A stretch of DNA of 64,000 nucleotides from Ilex aquifolium. Taxonomy: Eukaryota; Streptophyta; Magnoliopsida; Aquifoliales; Aquifoliaceae. The notes beneath the pieces were generated by a model. It was not told where the DNA came from and ran no database searches. It saw only the letters and a list, made by a program, of their open reading frames with translations. This document shows positions 1 through 12,903 of this stretch, in pieces (position 1 is the stretch's first letter; each line of letters starts with the position of its first letter). The stretch lies in NCBI GenBank assembly GCA_951799425.1, contig OX637394.1, forward strand, positions 1,045,001 through 1,109,000, given 5' to 3'. The translations under genes were made by a program, and so were the position numbers.

Positions 1-496
1 CACTGTTTTATGAACAAGCACATCTATTCACCTCGAATGAATATATTGTCTAGTCACTTTGAATTGGTTTATAATCTTCCTTGATACCATTTATCGTGTG
101 TTTATAGAAGCATATGATCTGGGTTATTACTTATTAGTGTTAGGCGCTTATCCTTTATTAGTGTTGGGATTGTGTTTGATGTGTTCTTCTCCGAGAGAGG
201 TGTTTTGTGAACAATGACCTCCTATTCAATCAAAAAAAAGAGGTATCTTGTCACTGTGAAATGGTATATCTTCCTTGATTTGTCTATCGGTGATCACTTT
301 GTCTCACTGCCATTTTGATTTATCCCATCTACCGTGGGTGTTTACAAACGTATGATTTGGGTCTATTTGAACGGGTTTGCGATGTTCTTTAGATTATATG
401 ATGCAGCTTTTTTCTTTCTCCTTCTCAACTGGATATTGTAATTTTGTATCCCTATCTGAAGCCTTCATCTGTGGATTGCCATTTTTGTTTGTGCAG
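1..496 (+). other. intron (or 5' flank) of the COBRA-like gene
   Basis: Non-coding and T-rich. It ends in a good 3' splice site (pyrimidine tract, then GTGCAG at 491-496) that opens the COBRA-like exon. It holds an imperfect duplication: about 54-130 and about 295-365 share the order TCACTTTG, TTTAT, TCGTG or CCGTG, GTGTTTA and TATGAT(C/T)TGGGT. No other feature is visible. Confidence 0.6.
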
Positions 497-1929
497 GGAA
501 CAATGAGACTCGAGTGTGCTGCGTTAAAGACTCGAGTGTGACATCCAACATCACCACCACCTTAGTTGATGAAGGTTTCCTACCCCGCCAAGATGGCGAT
601 CTGAGCATCATGTATGATGTGATCAAATCATACGACTCGAATTACGTGGCGCAAGTTACAATCTCAAACCACAACCCCATTGGCCGTCTTGATAATTGGC
701 ACTTAAGCTGGGATTGGATGAGAGATGAATTCATCTATGCCATGAGAGGGGCTTATCCTTTTATCATTGATACAAGGGACTGTATTTTTGGGCCACAGGG
801 CCAGCACTACTTGGATCTTGATTTTTCTACTGCCTTGAATTGTGAGAGAAGGCCAACAATTATTGACCTCCCTCTGGCAAGGACAAACGACACCAACCTA
901 GGGATGATCCCCTTCTGTTGTCGCAATGGGACAATTTTACCGCCTTCCATGGATCTGAGCAGGTCCAAATCAGTTTTTCAAATGCAAGTTTACAAAATGC
1001 CACCAGACTTGAATAGGACTCTGCTCATTCCTCCACAGAACTGGAAGATCAATGATACACTTAAGCCTGATTATCAATGTGGACAGCCAATACCCGTAAG
1101 TCCGAGCCTATTCCCTGACCCTAGTGGCTTACCATCAGAATCATCTGCCATTGCCAGTTGGCAAGTGGTCTGCAATATAACACATTCCAAATCGGACATA
1201 CCAAAATGCTGTGTATCATTCTCAGCATTTTTCAACGATTCTGTTGTTCCTTGCAATACCTGTGCTTGTGGTTGCAACAACAACCCAAGCAATGTATGTA
1301 GTGCTACCACACCCGCCCTGCTTCTACCACCTGAGGCTCTTCTTTTACCGTTTGAGAACAGAACTAAGAAAGCTTTGGATTTTGCTGACCGAAAAAAATG
1401 GGATGTGCCGAATCCATTGCCTTGTGGGGATAATTGTGGAGTCAGCATCAATTGGCACTTACTATCAGATTATAGAGGTGGATGGACTGCAAGAATGACA
1501 CTTTTCAACTGGGGTGAAACCGGGTTTGAGGATTGGTTTGCGGCTGTTCAGTTGGACAAAGCCATGCCTGGTTTCGAGAAGGTGTATTCATTCAATGGAA
1601 GTGCACTGCCTGGATCGAACAATTCAACATTATATATTCAGGGTCTTCCTGGTTTAAACTATCTTCTAGAAGAAAGAGATGGACATAAACCAAAAAAAGA
1701 TCCTCGTGTTCCAGGTACACAGCAATCTGTGATATCATTTACGAAGAAGAACACACCTGGAATCCATGTGGCTCGTGGGGATGGATTTCCAAGTAAAGTA
1801 TACTTTAATGGTGAAGAGTGCTCGCTTCCTACAATACTTCCGAACAATGCTCCTCCTGGAATTGGCTCTACCATTACCATCTTCAGTTTTTCTCTAGCTT
1901 TGCTACTTCTCTTGTTCCTCCAGCTATAG
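497..1929 (+). CDS. COBL7: COBRA-like protein, COBL7 subgroup (last exon, 5' part outside window)
   Basis: COBRA-like proteins are extracellular, GPI-anchored and linked to cellulose deposition and oriented cell expansion. The visible exon enters with two bases of a split codon and reads [13 protein letters not shown]. It then runs through the COBRA domain ([64 protein letters not shown]). The hallmark Cys-rich block [27 protein letters not shown] segment lies at about 1209-1275. It is followed by [27 protein letters not shown] and [17 protein letters not shown]. The last 25 or so residues are hydrophobic ([19 protein letters not shown]) after a small-residue stretch, as expected for a GPI attachment signal. 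Many N-x-S/T sites are present. The order of motifs is that of the COBL7-11 group, which has an N-terminal extension; that part and the signal peptide lie to the left of the window. No frameshift or stop is seen. Confidence 0.93.
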
Positions 1930-3314
1930 TTGTGTAGGGAAGCGACTCGCGCATATTTCTTCTGATTACTTTTTTTTTTTCCGCTAATGGCTTTTGTTGT
2001 TAATTTCATTGATTTTGTTTCATTACATTATTTAGTACCAATGTATGATCGTATTTAACCCCAATCACGAACGGATAGATGACCAAATTAAAGTAGAATC
2101 CTTCCAGCGATTATGCAAACCTAGCTAGCATGTAATTTAGCAAGTGAACAGAGAAATTAATTCAATTCTTCTTACCTCATTATTAATTCAGGTAAAATCT
2201 ACGTCCTCATGTCTGAAAGAATTGTGTCGAGTACAAAGTATAATTTACCATCTTAAAATAATGACATACCAGACAAAGAATAAAACAAATTATTGTGACG
2301 TTGCAATAATGATCTTTATTTTTAGTAGTTTATTTCTTACTTAAAATAGATTACAGTCACGTGTGGATTAACTAGAAAAAGTGGTCAATTTTGGTTTTTT
2401 TTCCCTATTCTCGAAGTTTTTTACTTTCTTGTTCAAAAAAGAAGTTTTTTAATTTATTTTTTGGACATTCTATTTTTTTTCGAAAAATACATTTTTTTAT
2501 CCCCAAAGTATATTTAATATCTATTTGGTTCTCAATCTTCCAATTGTATTTATTTGGTCTCTAAAATTTTTAATTTGTATCTATGTAGTCCAATCCAAAG
2601 GGCCATTAGAAAATCGTTAAAGGTTCTAATTGCACGTTAATCACATGGTTTATTATTTTATATATATATTTGATCTCTAAAGTTTATAATATGTGTCTAT
2701 TTGGTTCTTAAAATTCTTAATTTGTCTCTATTTAGACTTATGTGATTGGCGTGTGACCAGAGCCATTAACGATTTTTGGATGAACGTTTGAAATTAAACC
2801 ACATAGATATAAATTAGAAACTTTAGGGAATAAATAAATACAATTAAAAGATTGGGACCAAATAAATATTATATAAGCATAGTTTGAGGACACAAAGTGT
2901 ATTTTACCCTCTCTTTTTTTCGAAAGAAAAATAAGCATGACGGTTGACGGGTTGATAAGAGACAAACGCAATAAAAGTAAAACCCAATCCTCACGTGTTC
3001 TTGGGCCCGACGACATTCAAGTATTCAACGAGAGCCAGATGAAAACCCTTCTTCGCAAGGCGATTTCTCACTCTCGATCTCAACGATGCTCCATTGCCAT
3101 AACCCACTCTTTATAGACGCTAATAGAATCTTACGAAAACCAACCCCTAGGTTGAAATCAAAGTGATTGGATACTTCGGAGCTCTACCGATTGGCCATGC
3201 AACCCTGGATCTCTGCGATCGCCCTCTCGAGAGAGGACTCGTTGAAGGCTAATCATCAGAAAGACTTGGCAGAAGCATCTTATCCATACGATTGTTGTAG
3301 GCGTAGATTCAGCA
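1930..3314. other. spacer: COBL 3' end, MITE-like element, NDT1 5' region
   Basis: The first 200 or so bases are probably the COBRA-like 3' UTR. About 2486-2913 is an inverted-repeat element (listed separately). From about 3030 the DNA becomes less AT-rich and probably holds the NDT1 promoter edge and 5' UTR. I see no convincing TATA box and no gene of its own. Confidence 0.5.
2486..2913. mobile_element. MITE-like inverted-repeat element
   Basis: The left arm (about 2486-2590) and the reverse complement of the right arm (about 2800-2913) match over roughly 100 bases. Both contain ATTTGGT, AATCTT, AATTGTATTTATTT and TCTATGT(A/G)G in the same order and end near AAAATACA. A TTTTTTTCGAAA direct repeat flanks both sides (about 2474-2485 and 2914-2925), consistent with a long target-site duplication. 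The flank is low complexity, so the exact ends are uncertain. It lies about 400 bp upstream of the NDT1 start codon. Confidence 0.55.
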
Positions 3315-6300
3315 ATGGCAATCGATACTCATACTCCTAGTTCAAAGGGCCTCCTCTGCAATGCTGGAGCCGGTGCCGCCGCTGGTAGGTTTATCAATCT
3401 TTGTTTGTCTTCCTAGAAAATTGACTATGTGAAACGAAAATTAGAATGTTTTGACTTCGTAGTTTATTCCAGGTGGTTGTTTTGTGTCCTCCGACTGTAA
3501 TCGTCTTTGCTCTTGATTATAGATCCGTTATCTTCATCTCTTGGAAATATAACGAAATCTTTGATGTTTCTTTGGTTGATTAGTGATCCAAATATGCCGA
3601 TAGGGCTCGTGCATGTGAATTGTTTTTTTGAATTGGGAATTTGGTGCAGGAATAATTGCAGCTACATTTGTATGTCCTCTGGATGTTATCAAGACTAGGT
3701 TTCAGGTTCATGGCCTACCAAAGCTCAGTGATGGTAATATTAAAGGTGCGCAAGAAATATGCTTCAATTCCTACAGCTTTGGACAAATTTGCTTTTGAAA
3801 AACTCACTTTTGGCGCTTATAAGACATTCAGTGATTATAGTTTGTGTGAAAGTCCACCAATTAGCATTGAAAAATATATAGTTGTGTACCTAATAGAAAC
3901 AATCAACCAATTTATGCACTCATTATATGTTTTCAAACACAACCTGCATTAACTTACATGGAACTCTCGAACAAATGCTTGCAGTTCTTTCAAAAACTTG
4001 ATAAATTGAGCAAGGAAAAGTGAGCATGCATGTTGTAGCTTGTAAGATTTGTTGAGCTATGGCAGAGTCATCGTGATGGATAATTAATCCTCTTCATTCT
4101 TGATCAGGTAGTCTTATAGTTGGGAGTTTAGAACAAATATTCCAGAAGGAGGGGTTGCGTGGCATGTACCGTGGGCTCTCCCCTACCGTGCTGGCATTAC
4201 TTCCAAACTGGGCGGTGAGCCATTATTCTCGTTGAGTTACTTTTTTTAATGCATTCTTGATCCTGAAGTTTCTGGAATGATGGCAAGTTCAACTTTTCCT
4301 GGTACAGGTCTGCTAACTTTACTTTCTTTATCTGAAAGACTAGAATTGGTGTGATCGATTTTGTGGGAGAATTTCCACATGCTTTCACCCCTTCATGGCT
4401 GACTCATGCAAATTTTTTATATTGGTTTGATATACTGATAGTACTATACATAATTACTCATAGTTGACTTGATAGTGCTGGACATAATTAGTCATAAGTT
4501 TAAAACATCGATATTCTTCCAGGAAATTAAGAAACCTTCTTATCCTCTATTGGATTAGAGAAAGTCCACTTCAGCTGCTAAAAAGGGGGATGAATGAGGA
4601 ATACACAAGAATTACAGAAAGGAGCATCCTAGCTAAAAGAATGAAAACAAATTTTAAATTTCTAAGATTTTCCAGCCTGTCTGACCCATCCCATCACAAG
4701 GAACCTTATACAACTAAAGGTGACTGAAAGGGGTGTTTGGCTTTTTGCATATAATAAGTTGACCTTACCTGGCTATGGATATTTACTTCCCTTTATATGT
4801 CTTTGCATGTTTTGACGCATGGTCTTTTTCCATGCTAGCACCGCATTGTTATAGGTTAAGGCTTTTCCAAAGGTTAAAGTTCAAGATATGTGAGATTTTC
4901 AACATGAGAGGTTATTTGCAAGGAATGATATTCTGTTCCAAGGATTTAATTGATGCAATATTCTTTCTGTAACTGAGGATGTTTTGGAAGTTGTTCAATT
5001 TTTGCAGTCTTAGATACTTCGAAGAATGTTATATAACAGATTTTCTCTTACTGACAAAAACCTTTTAGTCTTTAAACAAAAACTTCTTAGCCTTTTCTTT
5101 GTCAAAGGATATTAGAGGCGGAAAGGACCCACCTAAAAATCAACATAATGTTGTGTGTGGTTTCCTTACTCTCTATGTGTAATGGGTGCTCCCTAGGTCA
5201 TTGTCTCTTGATCATGGGTTTGTTTTTGTTCCCAATCATAAAAGGTATCCGTATGATACCAAGCACAAAATACAAAATGAAAAGGAGAAAAGTGCATGCA
5301 TAACTCTAAAAACAAGCAATATGACCATTTGTCGAGTACTAATCACGTGCCTCAAATTTAGATTTCACAAAACCATATTCCATTTTGTTATAAGATCATG
5401 TATATGGAAGCATTCTGGATAAGCATTTTTGAATAGTTTAGTTATGTACTTGTAGGTGTTTCAATTATGTTTTCCACTTGTTCCACCCTCACGCTTTAGC
5501 GTTCAGAGCAGTCCAACACCCTTGGTTCTGCATTCTATGGTTGCTTTAATTCCCCATACTTCTCCACTCCACGAACCAAACTGACGTGCATTCTACGTAG
5601 CATAGGGTATATAGGTTAGATGAAAGTGTGTAACCGCTTCTTTTGTATTGAAAGCACTTGAGATCAAGCTCTTTTTCTATTCCTTCTCTTTTTCAAATTC
5701 TTTAGGGAAATTTTCCAGTTATTCCTTTTTCTCTTTTGTTGATCTTTAGGAGATATGTGGGCCCATAGTGGGATTTTGTCTGGTTGTCTTGTTTTTATCT
5801 TTTGTGTCCATTGAGTTCCATCTTATAGGGGCTTGGAGTGGATTCTTACTCGAAAAACATCCATGCATGTTGTCCTCATTGAAAACCTGCAAATTTATTG
5901 CTCAAATACCATAAGACAATGCATTGAGGGAAATTAAGGGACTAGGCGACTATGTTTCTGCCATTTTCTCTTAGTATTGGTGACTACCTCATCTCCTAGG
6001 TCATGCTTTACACATTCAACCTAAAATGTAACTAAATTAGCCATTTTTCTTTTATTTTTTTTCGTCATTATGATTTATCAGTATGTGATATCTGCTTTAA
6101 ACTCAACTCAACACAACAAAGCTTTGTTCTAACATTTGGGTCGGCTACATGAATCCTCTTTCGTCGTTGTGCTCTATTAAGGATCATATTTTTTGTTAAA
6201 TCATAACTTATCATATTTGTCTCAACTATTCCATTTAAAGTAAATTTTGGTCTTTCTCTACCATTACGCATACTGTCAATAGTTATATAATTCTATGGAC

Positions 6301-6828
6301 CCCACGTGTGTCAGCAAATGTGTGTGTGTGTTTCTGTGTATGCTTGTGCACATGCACAAACGTGTCTTATTTGGTTGATTGTACTGACAATGTAGCTTTA
6401 TAGATAAGAAAAATAAAAGCTGACATTTGAACGCCTGGGAAGATTTTGGAGAAACCATGGGAAGCTTAGTGACACTTTGTTGAAAATCCAAAACTCACTT
6501 TGGAGATACATAGCAATTTCACTTTGCTGATATCTTTTTTATTGCTCTTATTGAATTAAATGGGTTTTTTTATTGCATCATATACATACTAGGTGTATGC
6601 AAGACTCATTGGGGCAAAAAGTTAGATATCAAGCATCAATCACTAGTTTATAGCGTAAGATCCATATGTTTTTTCTATATCCTTTATTTATTTGGGTGTA
6701 AAATTCTGTTTTAAGTATTTTTTTTCACTCTAGTCAGATGTAGGATTTTGTTTGGTAGTAAGTGCAGTGTAAAAAATATAAAGTGGTAAATCTCGAGTTT
6801 AAATTACTTTTAAAGAAATTGAAGCTTG

Positions 6829-6887
<59 letters not shown>

Positions 6888-9800
6888 TCTTGCACACACC
6901 CCAAAATCATGATCTCACCTTCAGCTTTGGAGCTTTCCTCACCCCCTCCCCCCCCCCCCCAAAAAGAAAAAAAAAGAAAAAAAAATTCCCAAGTTTCAAT
7001 GTGTGCTGTATTGGTTGTTGTTCTTGTGATGTAGTGTGCAGAGCTTGAAGTTCTTCTTGTGGTCCTGTTTCTGTTTCTCTGAGGATGCAGAGTTACAGTG
7101 GCCACATATTTAGTTTTGAATTTGATTTTGTTCAGTAGGTTTCTGTTTCCCTGCTTATTCCAAAATTTTTCAAGTGCAGTTTCTGAAGTCACCTGGCCTA
7201 ATAACTTTGTACTTGTAGGTTTATTTTACACTTTATGAGCAGCTCAAAAGTTTTCTTTCAGCTGATGGTAAGTACATGACTTATTACCATTTTGAAAGAT
7301 ATATACAGCGAGTTATGTCCTGTTTGTCTATATTGATTAAACCATACCTGTGTTCCTAGTCTATTTAATTTTATTTGATAGCTTTGCCGTCGTTTGGCAG
7401 TGCTTAATGTGTTGTTTCTTGATGTGCTTTTCTAGATGCAAATCATCGGCTCTCTATTGGTGCCAATGTGATAGCTGCTTCTGCTGCTGGAGCTGTGACA
7501 TCCCTTGCAACAAATCCTCTTTGGGTTGTGAAGACAAGACTTCAAGTATAGCTTTCATTTTCAAAACCATCATCATTGCTTCATATCATATGTTATGGAT
7601 GCTATGAAATGGGAAAAGAATACTAATTAGTACATATTAAATTTATAACTCTTCTGCTCAAAGAAAAGGGACGTATCCTTGTTTCTTTGATTAGTCATTG
7701 TTATAGATGGTTTGTTCGTCTATCTTTTTCCCTGATAGATATAAACTGAGATTCTATTGCACCTCGTATATGTCTTTTTTATCATTGTTGATTTTGCTAT
7801 TCATGTGATGACAGTAATTTCATGCACAAAAAATAAAGCACGACAACAATTGTTGTTCCACCAGTACCTTTGGTGTATCACATATATTGACATGATACAA
7901 CTCTTTTTTTCTTGAATGCCTTTTGGTTTATTCTTAAACAGTTCCTGTAGGAAAAAATTGTCAAAGACTTGAGCATCTTCCTTTTTCTTTTGTACTCATA
8001 CAGACTCAAGGAATGAGAACAGGTGTGGTGCCTTACAGGAGTACGCTAACTGCTTTGAGAAGAATTGCTCATGAAGAGGGTATTCGTGGATTGTACAGGT
8101 TAGTTATCACCTTCATCAATGTTACCTGATTTCGCAATAGCAAGTGATTCCTAGTTGTGAGTTAATTTCTTATGATGTCTGATTTCCTATATGGTGGGCA
8201 GTGGTCTTGTGCCCGCATTGGCTGGTATTAGTCATGTCGCCATCCAATTTCCAACATACGAAAAGATCAAAATCTACTTGGCCTGTCGAGGTAATAGTTT
8301 ATTTATTTCAACTGTAAATATACTTGCTGCAGAAAATATTTTTTCCTGATTTGATGTGATGATCCTAGATAATACTACGGTAGATAGACTCGGTGCACGT
8401 GATGTTGCTGTTGCCTCATCTGTTTCTAAAATATTTGCATCTACGTTGACATATCCACATGAGGTATGGTATGAAGACAATATCCAATATTTGACTATTT
8501 ATTTACTGTGCTCATTGCGGTAGAAGATAATTATAGTATGGTAACTCAAAAAAGTTTGTGCCCCTCATCCCAAAAAAGAACCCCACAACAAAAAACAAAG
8601 CAAAAGAATACTAATTTTTTGTTTCTTTCCTTTTTTTTTTTGGTTGTGGAGGATTTCTTTCTTTCTTTTTTGGTTGCAAAGGGGATGACAAAGACCTTTT
8701 TTTTGTCATTGGGAAACAATTGTGAATGGATACGAAGGAGTGATAGCCCAAACCCCTTGGAATGATGACACAGCAAATAAGTGTCCCGTGTAATTGTCTA
8801 TGCAGTATAAATCAGAGTCAATATACTGTAACTTTGGGAAAATTACCATTTATACCATTAAAGTATACACTTCCTATTCGGTCCCTGAAGTTTCAATTGC
8901 AACAATCATTCTTAATGTTTTAAATGAGTTTCAACTTAGTCTTTATATCCAAATTCTTTAATTTATTCTGTCGGAATGGTCTTCAGTGGCTAACACATGA
9001 CTCGAGCAAAAGGTATATTTGTTTGGCGAAAAAATTATTCTTGCATAGGCTAGAATACCTTACTTTGTTTCATGTCATTATTTGATAAAGAAGATAACGG
9101 ACCCAAAAGAAGAGAGATACAGAGTGAATATTTAAGAGAGTGTGAGACAAAAAGAGAAATTACGAGGTATCTAAGAGACATTTTTTGCTGGACATACACT
9201 TTTGGCCAAGTCACATGATGTCCTTCTGTAGGAACAAATTAATAGACCTAGATGGAAAGACTGAATTGAAAAGATCTTGATGTCACCTCTAGAGTTACTG
9301 TTATTCTTGAGAACTTGTAGCACTTAGAGAAGAGGTCGTATTCTAGGTTTTTTCTTTTTTGTAGTTGTATATGTTGCTCAGGGGCGGAGGCACACATTAT
9401 ATATGCTTTAATAAAATTTTCACTCTTGCTCCCTCTAAAAGGTTTTCATACACACCAATCCACTTAATCATCCTTTAAATTTGGGTTCAATCTCCAAAAT
9501 TCACTTAAATAGATTTAACTAACATTTAGTTAGTCGAATTCACTCAACAAATTTTCAAGAAATAACCCTGCTGCTCTTTGTTTTCTTCCTCCTTATATCT
9601 AGTCCCTTTTGTCTCAGAGTTGGTAATTTGGATACATTATGCATGATAATTCTATTTGAACTTAATTTGCTTGTGTAATTAGCTAACCTAATCTACTGTT
9701 GCCATTAATTGATAATGAGTCCCTAGTATTGTTGAAATCTATCGTCAATCCGATTAGGAAATTAGGTTCGGGGAGCATTACTACATGGAGAAAATATGCT

Positions 9801-10751
9801 TAATAGCATTGATAATGAGATTATCCTATAGTGTTTCCAAAACATGAAACCAGTCTAAAACAAATATAAATGTGTTAAATAAAAGAATCATTTATCAATA
9901 TTTAAAAATTTTGATTTATTATTAGTTTAATGTTTTGTTTAGTTATGGTTAAATTTTGCCCCCTCTACCACAAATTTCTAGCACCACCCCTAATTCTGCT
10001 CAGTATGTCCCCTTCTCTCTGCCTGTGCGCTCGCACTTCCTAAATGCTGGTTACCTCATTTCTATAATTCTTCCTCTACTATAATATATGAAAACAGGTG
10101 GTTGTATCTCTTCAATTGTGTACATCGCCATCTGCTTCATCAATGTTGCCGTCATCATTTTCCATGCATCCATCCCAATTCTTCATTTGACAAAAGGAGT
10201 CATGTTACAGCCTCATAATCTTTCATTTGTTGATTTTGTTGTCTTCCTTTTTCTGTTAAATAGACTACGCCATCGCGCTTTCTGTCCTGGTGGTCTAATC
10301 CTTCGTTCTGGTCCCAACCAATTCAATTACCACTTCCCTGATGCAAAACAAAGCATGCCTTAAAATTCTTTGGCTGGCTGGCTGGCTGAATGCTTTCTTC
10401 CTTGGATCTATTTAGCAGTTTTATTAGGGATTTTTTATTTGCCTGCCTGATGTATGCTTGACTGGGTTATCAACATTGCGGAAATGATCAAGTTATCATT
10501 ACGAAAAACTGCAGGTTGTACGCTCAAGGCTTCAAGAACAAGGGCACCACTCTGAGAAGCGGTACTCTGGTGTGGTTGACTGCATTAAGAAAGTCTTTCA
10601 GCAAGAGGGCATACCTGGCTTTTACCGTGGTTGTGCCACCAACCTGCTTAGGACCACCCCAGCTGCTGTAATCACATTCACCAGTTTCGAGATGATTCAC
10701 CGATTTCTTGTTACATTATTCCCTTCTGATCCAAAACCTCACACATTGTAA
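3315..10751 (+). CDS. NDT1: NAD+ transporter of the mitochondrial carrier family (NDT1-like)
   Basis: Imports NAD+ into organelles in exchange for ADP or AMP; the Arabidopsis relative NDT1 was first placed in plastids and later in mitochondria. I infer nine coding exons: 3315-3384, 3650-3745, 4108-4214, 7219-7267, 7436-7545, 8004-8098, 8202-8290, 8369-8463 and 10515-10751. All have GT-AG borders and phases that fit, giving 315 residues, close to the roughly 312 of the Arabidopsis protein. All three carrier repeats are present, each with its signature: [10 protein letters not shown], then [11 protein letters not shown], then YPHEVVRSRLQ. The pyrimidine-nucleotide-carrier-type tryptophan in the second signature (NPLWVVKTR) is kept. 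The third repeat contains [19 protein letters not shown] and [14 protein letters not shown], typical of NDT proteins. Intron 3 (3.0 kb) and intron 8 (2.1 kb) are long and hold a CT microsatellite and a hAT-like insertion. No lesion is seen. Confidence 0.95.
6832..6886 (+). repeat. (CT)n/(CA)n microsatellite in NDT1 intron 3
   Basis: About 21 CT units are followed directly by about 6 CA units. A poly-C run (about 6946-6960) and A-rich tracts follow about 60 bases later. The serine/leucine-rich and arginine/glutamate-rich reading frames over this stretch are artefacts of the repeat. Confidence 0.95.
9379..9992. mobile_element. degenerate hAT-type MITE in NDT1 intron 8
   Basis: The left end reads CAGGGGCGGAGGCAC. 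The right end, read on the minus strand, is TAGGGGTGGTGC, so the short terminal inverted repeats are of the plant hAT type. The eight bases outside each end are ATGTTGCT (9371-9378) and ATTCTGCT (9993-10000), identical at six of eight, as expected for an old 8-bp hAT target duplication. No transposase reading frame is visible, so it is a non-autonomous, aged copy of about 614 bp. Confidence 0.6.
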
Positions 10752-12666
10752 TTGATAAGATGCATATGCTCCAAATTGGGGATCTTGCACGGATAAAGTG
10801 GTTCACCTTATTTGATTCCTTCAGCAAGCAAGATAGTTGGGACAGCTCTATTTGGTACAAGACGATACAGTTTCTTGGTTGGTAGTGTATTCTAACTGTT
10901 ATTGGTAGTTCAAAGCAACATACAGAAGCAATTGAAGCCATTGTTCAACTTCTGTAACAGTGAGTGAGAGCCATGTTATACGGACATTGATAATGACGAT
11001 AATTTGTCACAGTGCACACATTTGAAAAATCCTTCAATTTTTTTCTGCGAATTGCTGAAATAAGAGGAATTGATTTTAGATTAAGCTGGCATTACTTTTC
11101 GTTTGCATTCACGTTTCTGTTTGGGATTTTCAGAATTGAAAGAACAGAAGATATTTTACTCAGTGATAGTTAGTGTTTAGCTCACCCTGCAGTCGTAGTT
11201 GGACCATCCCTAGCCAGGGAGCTTACAACCGATTGCATTGAGCTGAACCACACCGGCATTCTGAAGCATTGTGTTTTGGTCAATATGCCTTGAGCCGTTG
11301 ATTTCACCCTTTTTGTAATGTGTAAATTTCCAGTACACGCATTAGTAAGTGAGCTTGCAAACTAGGCCCCTAGTTACTGTTAAATCAGATAATTGTATGC
11401 GGCAAGTTTTCGACCCTTCCAAGTGCATGAACCTCCTCTTAGTATCTGTAAAGAGAACGCTAACATGAAACTAGGAATGTTTACAGGGTTATATAATGAA
11501 GATAAAAACTTAAGCTATACCCTTTTTTAAACAATTCAAACTTTTAGAATAGTGATTATTAGAGCAGAAAGTTTTATGCATTCGAATATGACTGGATAAT
11601 TAGATACTTGGCATATGGAGGGACATGTTGAAGAATATAAACATTTAAGTTATTTCTCCTCGAACAATTTAAACTTTTATAGTCAATAGTAATATACAAC
11701 TTGAAAATCTGACCATATATGGTCATTGCTATCAAGCAAAAAGCTATTGGATGTCATAGAGAGACTTGAACACGTACTTCCATGAGAGTACACCAGGCAA
11801 ACGTGTGACGAAATCCACCCTTATTTACTTACGCAGGTCATCAATAGGTTGGGTAAGCCATCTTGGTCTAGTTATTGCACATAACTGATGAATGTGAAAG
11901 ATGAGATGGAAATCCCTTGTCCATGTAAAAAAAAAAACTGAAAAATCAGAAGAATCTGCTGCTTAACGATGAGCATGCCCCATACCCCACTCAAAAGCTT
12001 AAAGGCAGGACCACTAAGGTTTACAATAAAACCCTTCTTTTCCTTCCAATGCCAGATTAAACTTACTAATAAAGCAAAAGCAACACCCAACATACCAACT
12101 CATTAGCTCAGAAAAAGGTTTCCTATGAACTTTATCTTCTTATCCCCCCAACCTGGAATCCCATGCAGTTAATCAAGCAATTCTTTGTTTGACATTCTTT
12201 GTGTAAACTTCATTCAGAAAACACAGTACAATTTGGGTTTAACACTTGTATTAATGGGAGTGGGTGCTTTATCTTCTCAATGGAAGCTGAAGACGACCGA
12301 CCATGAACCCCCAGTGAATGCCAATCAACTAGGCCATAGCTGATATTTTCCAAGTAGATTTTGTCTGTAAAATGGATATTTAATTGGGTTAACAACTTAT
12401 AATCTATTTTATATTTCTGCCACTCAGTTAATCAATGTGTCCTCCTCCTAGGATCTTTTCACTGGAAGATTAGGACAACCTGGAAGCCCAGCTAGTAAAT
12501 CAAGTAGGCTTTTACTAACATTAATTGGAATTCATTGATGATAATTTTGGGAACTTTATTTGAAATATGATTTAGATTTGGCTGGCATCTGTTTGTTTTT
12601 TGTACATAGAAAGCAAGATAATGATCACTTATATTCAAGAGATGTGATCTAAAGTTCACAAATGTA
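10752..12666. other. NDT1 3' UTR and spacer without recognisable gene
   Basis: The stretch to about 11350 is less AT-rich and is probably the NDT1 3' UTR. From there to the SINE target duplication at 12667 the DNA is AT-rich spacer. Short open frames occur on both strands, but none has a recognisable domain, splice structure or codon bias. Confidence 0.5.
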
Positions 12667-12687
12667 GATTTTGATCCCTTTTTATGT

Positions 12688-12883
12688 TTTTTTGTTACTA
12701 TAGGGTATCCAGGCTTATGCCAACTACTACCTCGAGCTCTAAATCGACCACCGTAATTCGAACTAGTTTAAGGACATGTCTCCTGAGAAATAAGCGTGGC
12801 TAACCCTTAAGGGGTGTGAGAATTATTGAACTTGAGACCTCTTGCTTGTAAGAGGGCAAGCTTGACCGCTAGACTACCCTTAA
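12688..12883 (-). mobile_element. tRNA-derived SINE with target-site duplication
   Basis: Read on the minus strand, the element opens with AAGGGTAGTCTAGCGGTCAA, which contains an A-box-like TAGTCTAGCGG. About 35 bases later comes a B-box-like TCTCAAGTTCAAT. It ends in an A-rich tail (the T-rich 12683-12696 on the plus strand). The flanks form a long imperfect direct repeat of about 20 bases, 12667-12687 and 12884-12903, both of the form GATTTGATCCC(C/T)TTTATG. This is the mark of LINE-driven insertion. The length of about 200 bp is typical of plant SINEs. Confidence 0.65.
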
Positions 12884-12903
12884 GGATTTGATCCCCTTTA
12901 TGT

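Noticed and set aside
6734..7192. 152-residue minus-strand frame and its plus-strand partner in NDT1 intron 3
   Set aside because: Both are produced by the (CT)n/(CA)n microsatellite and A/C homopolymers inside an intron.
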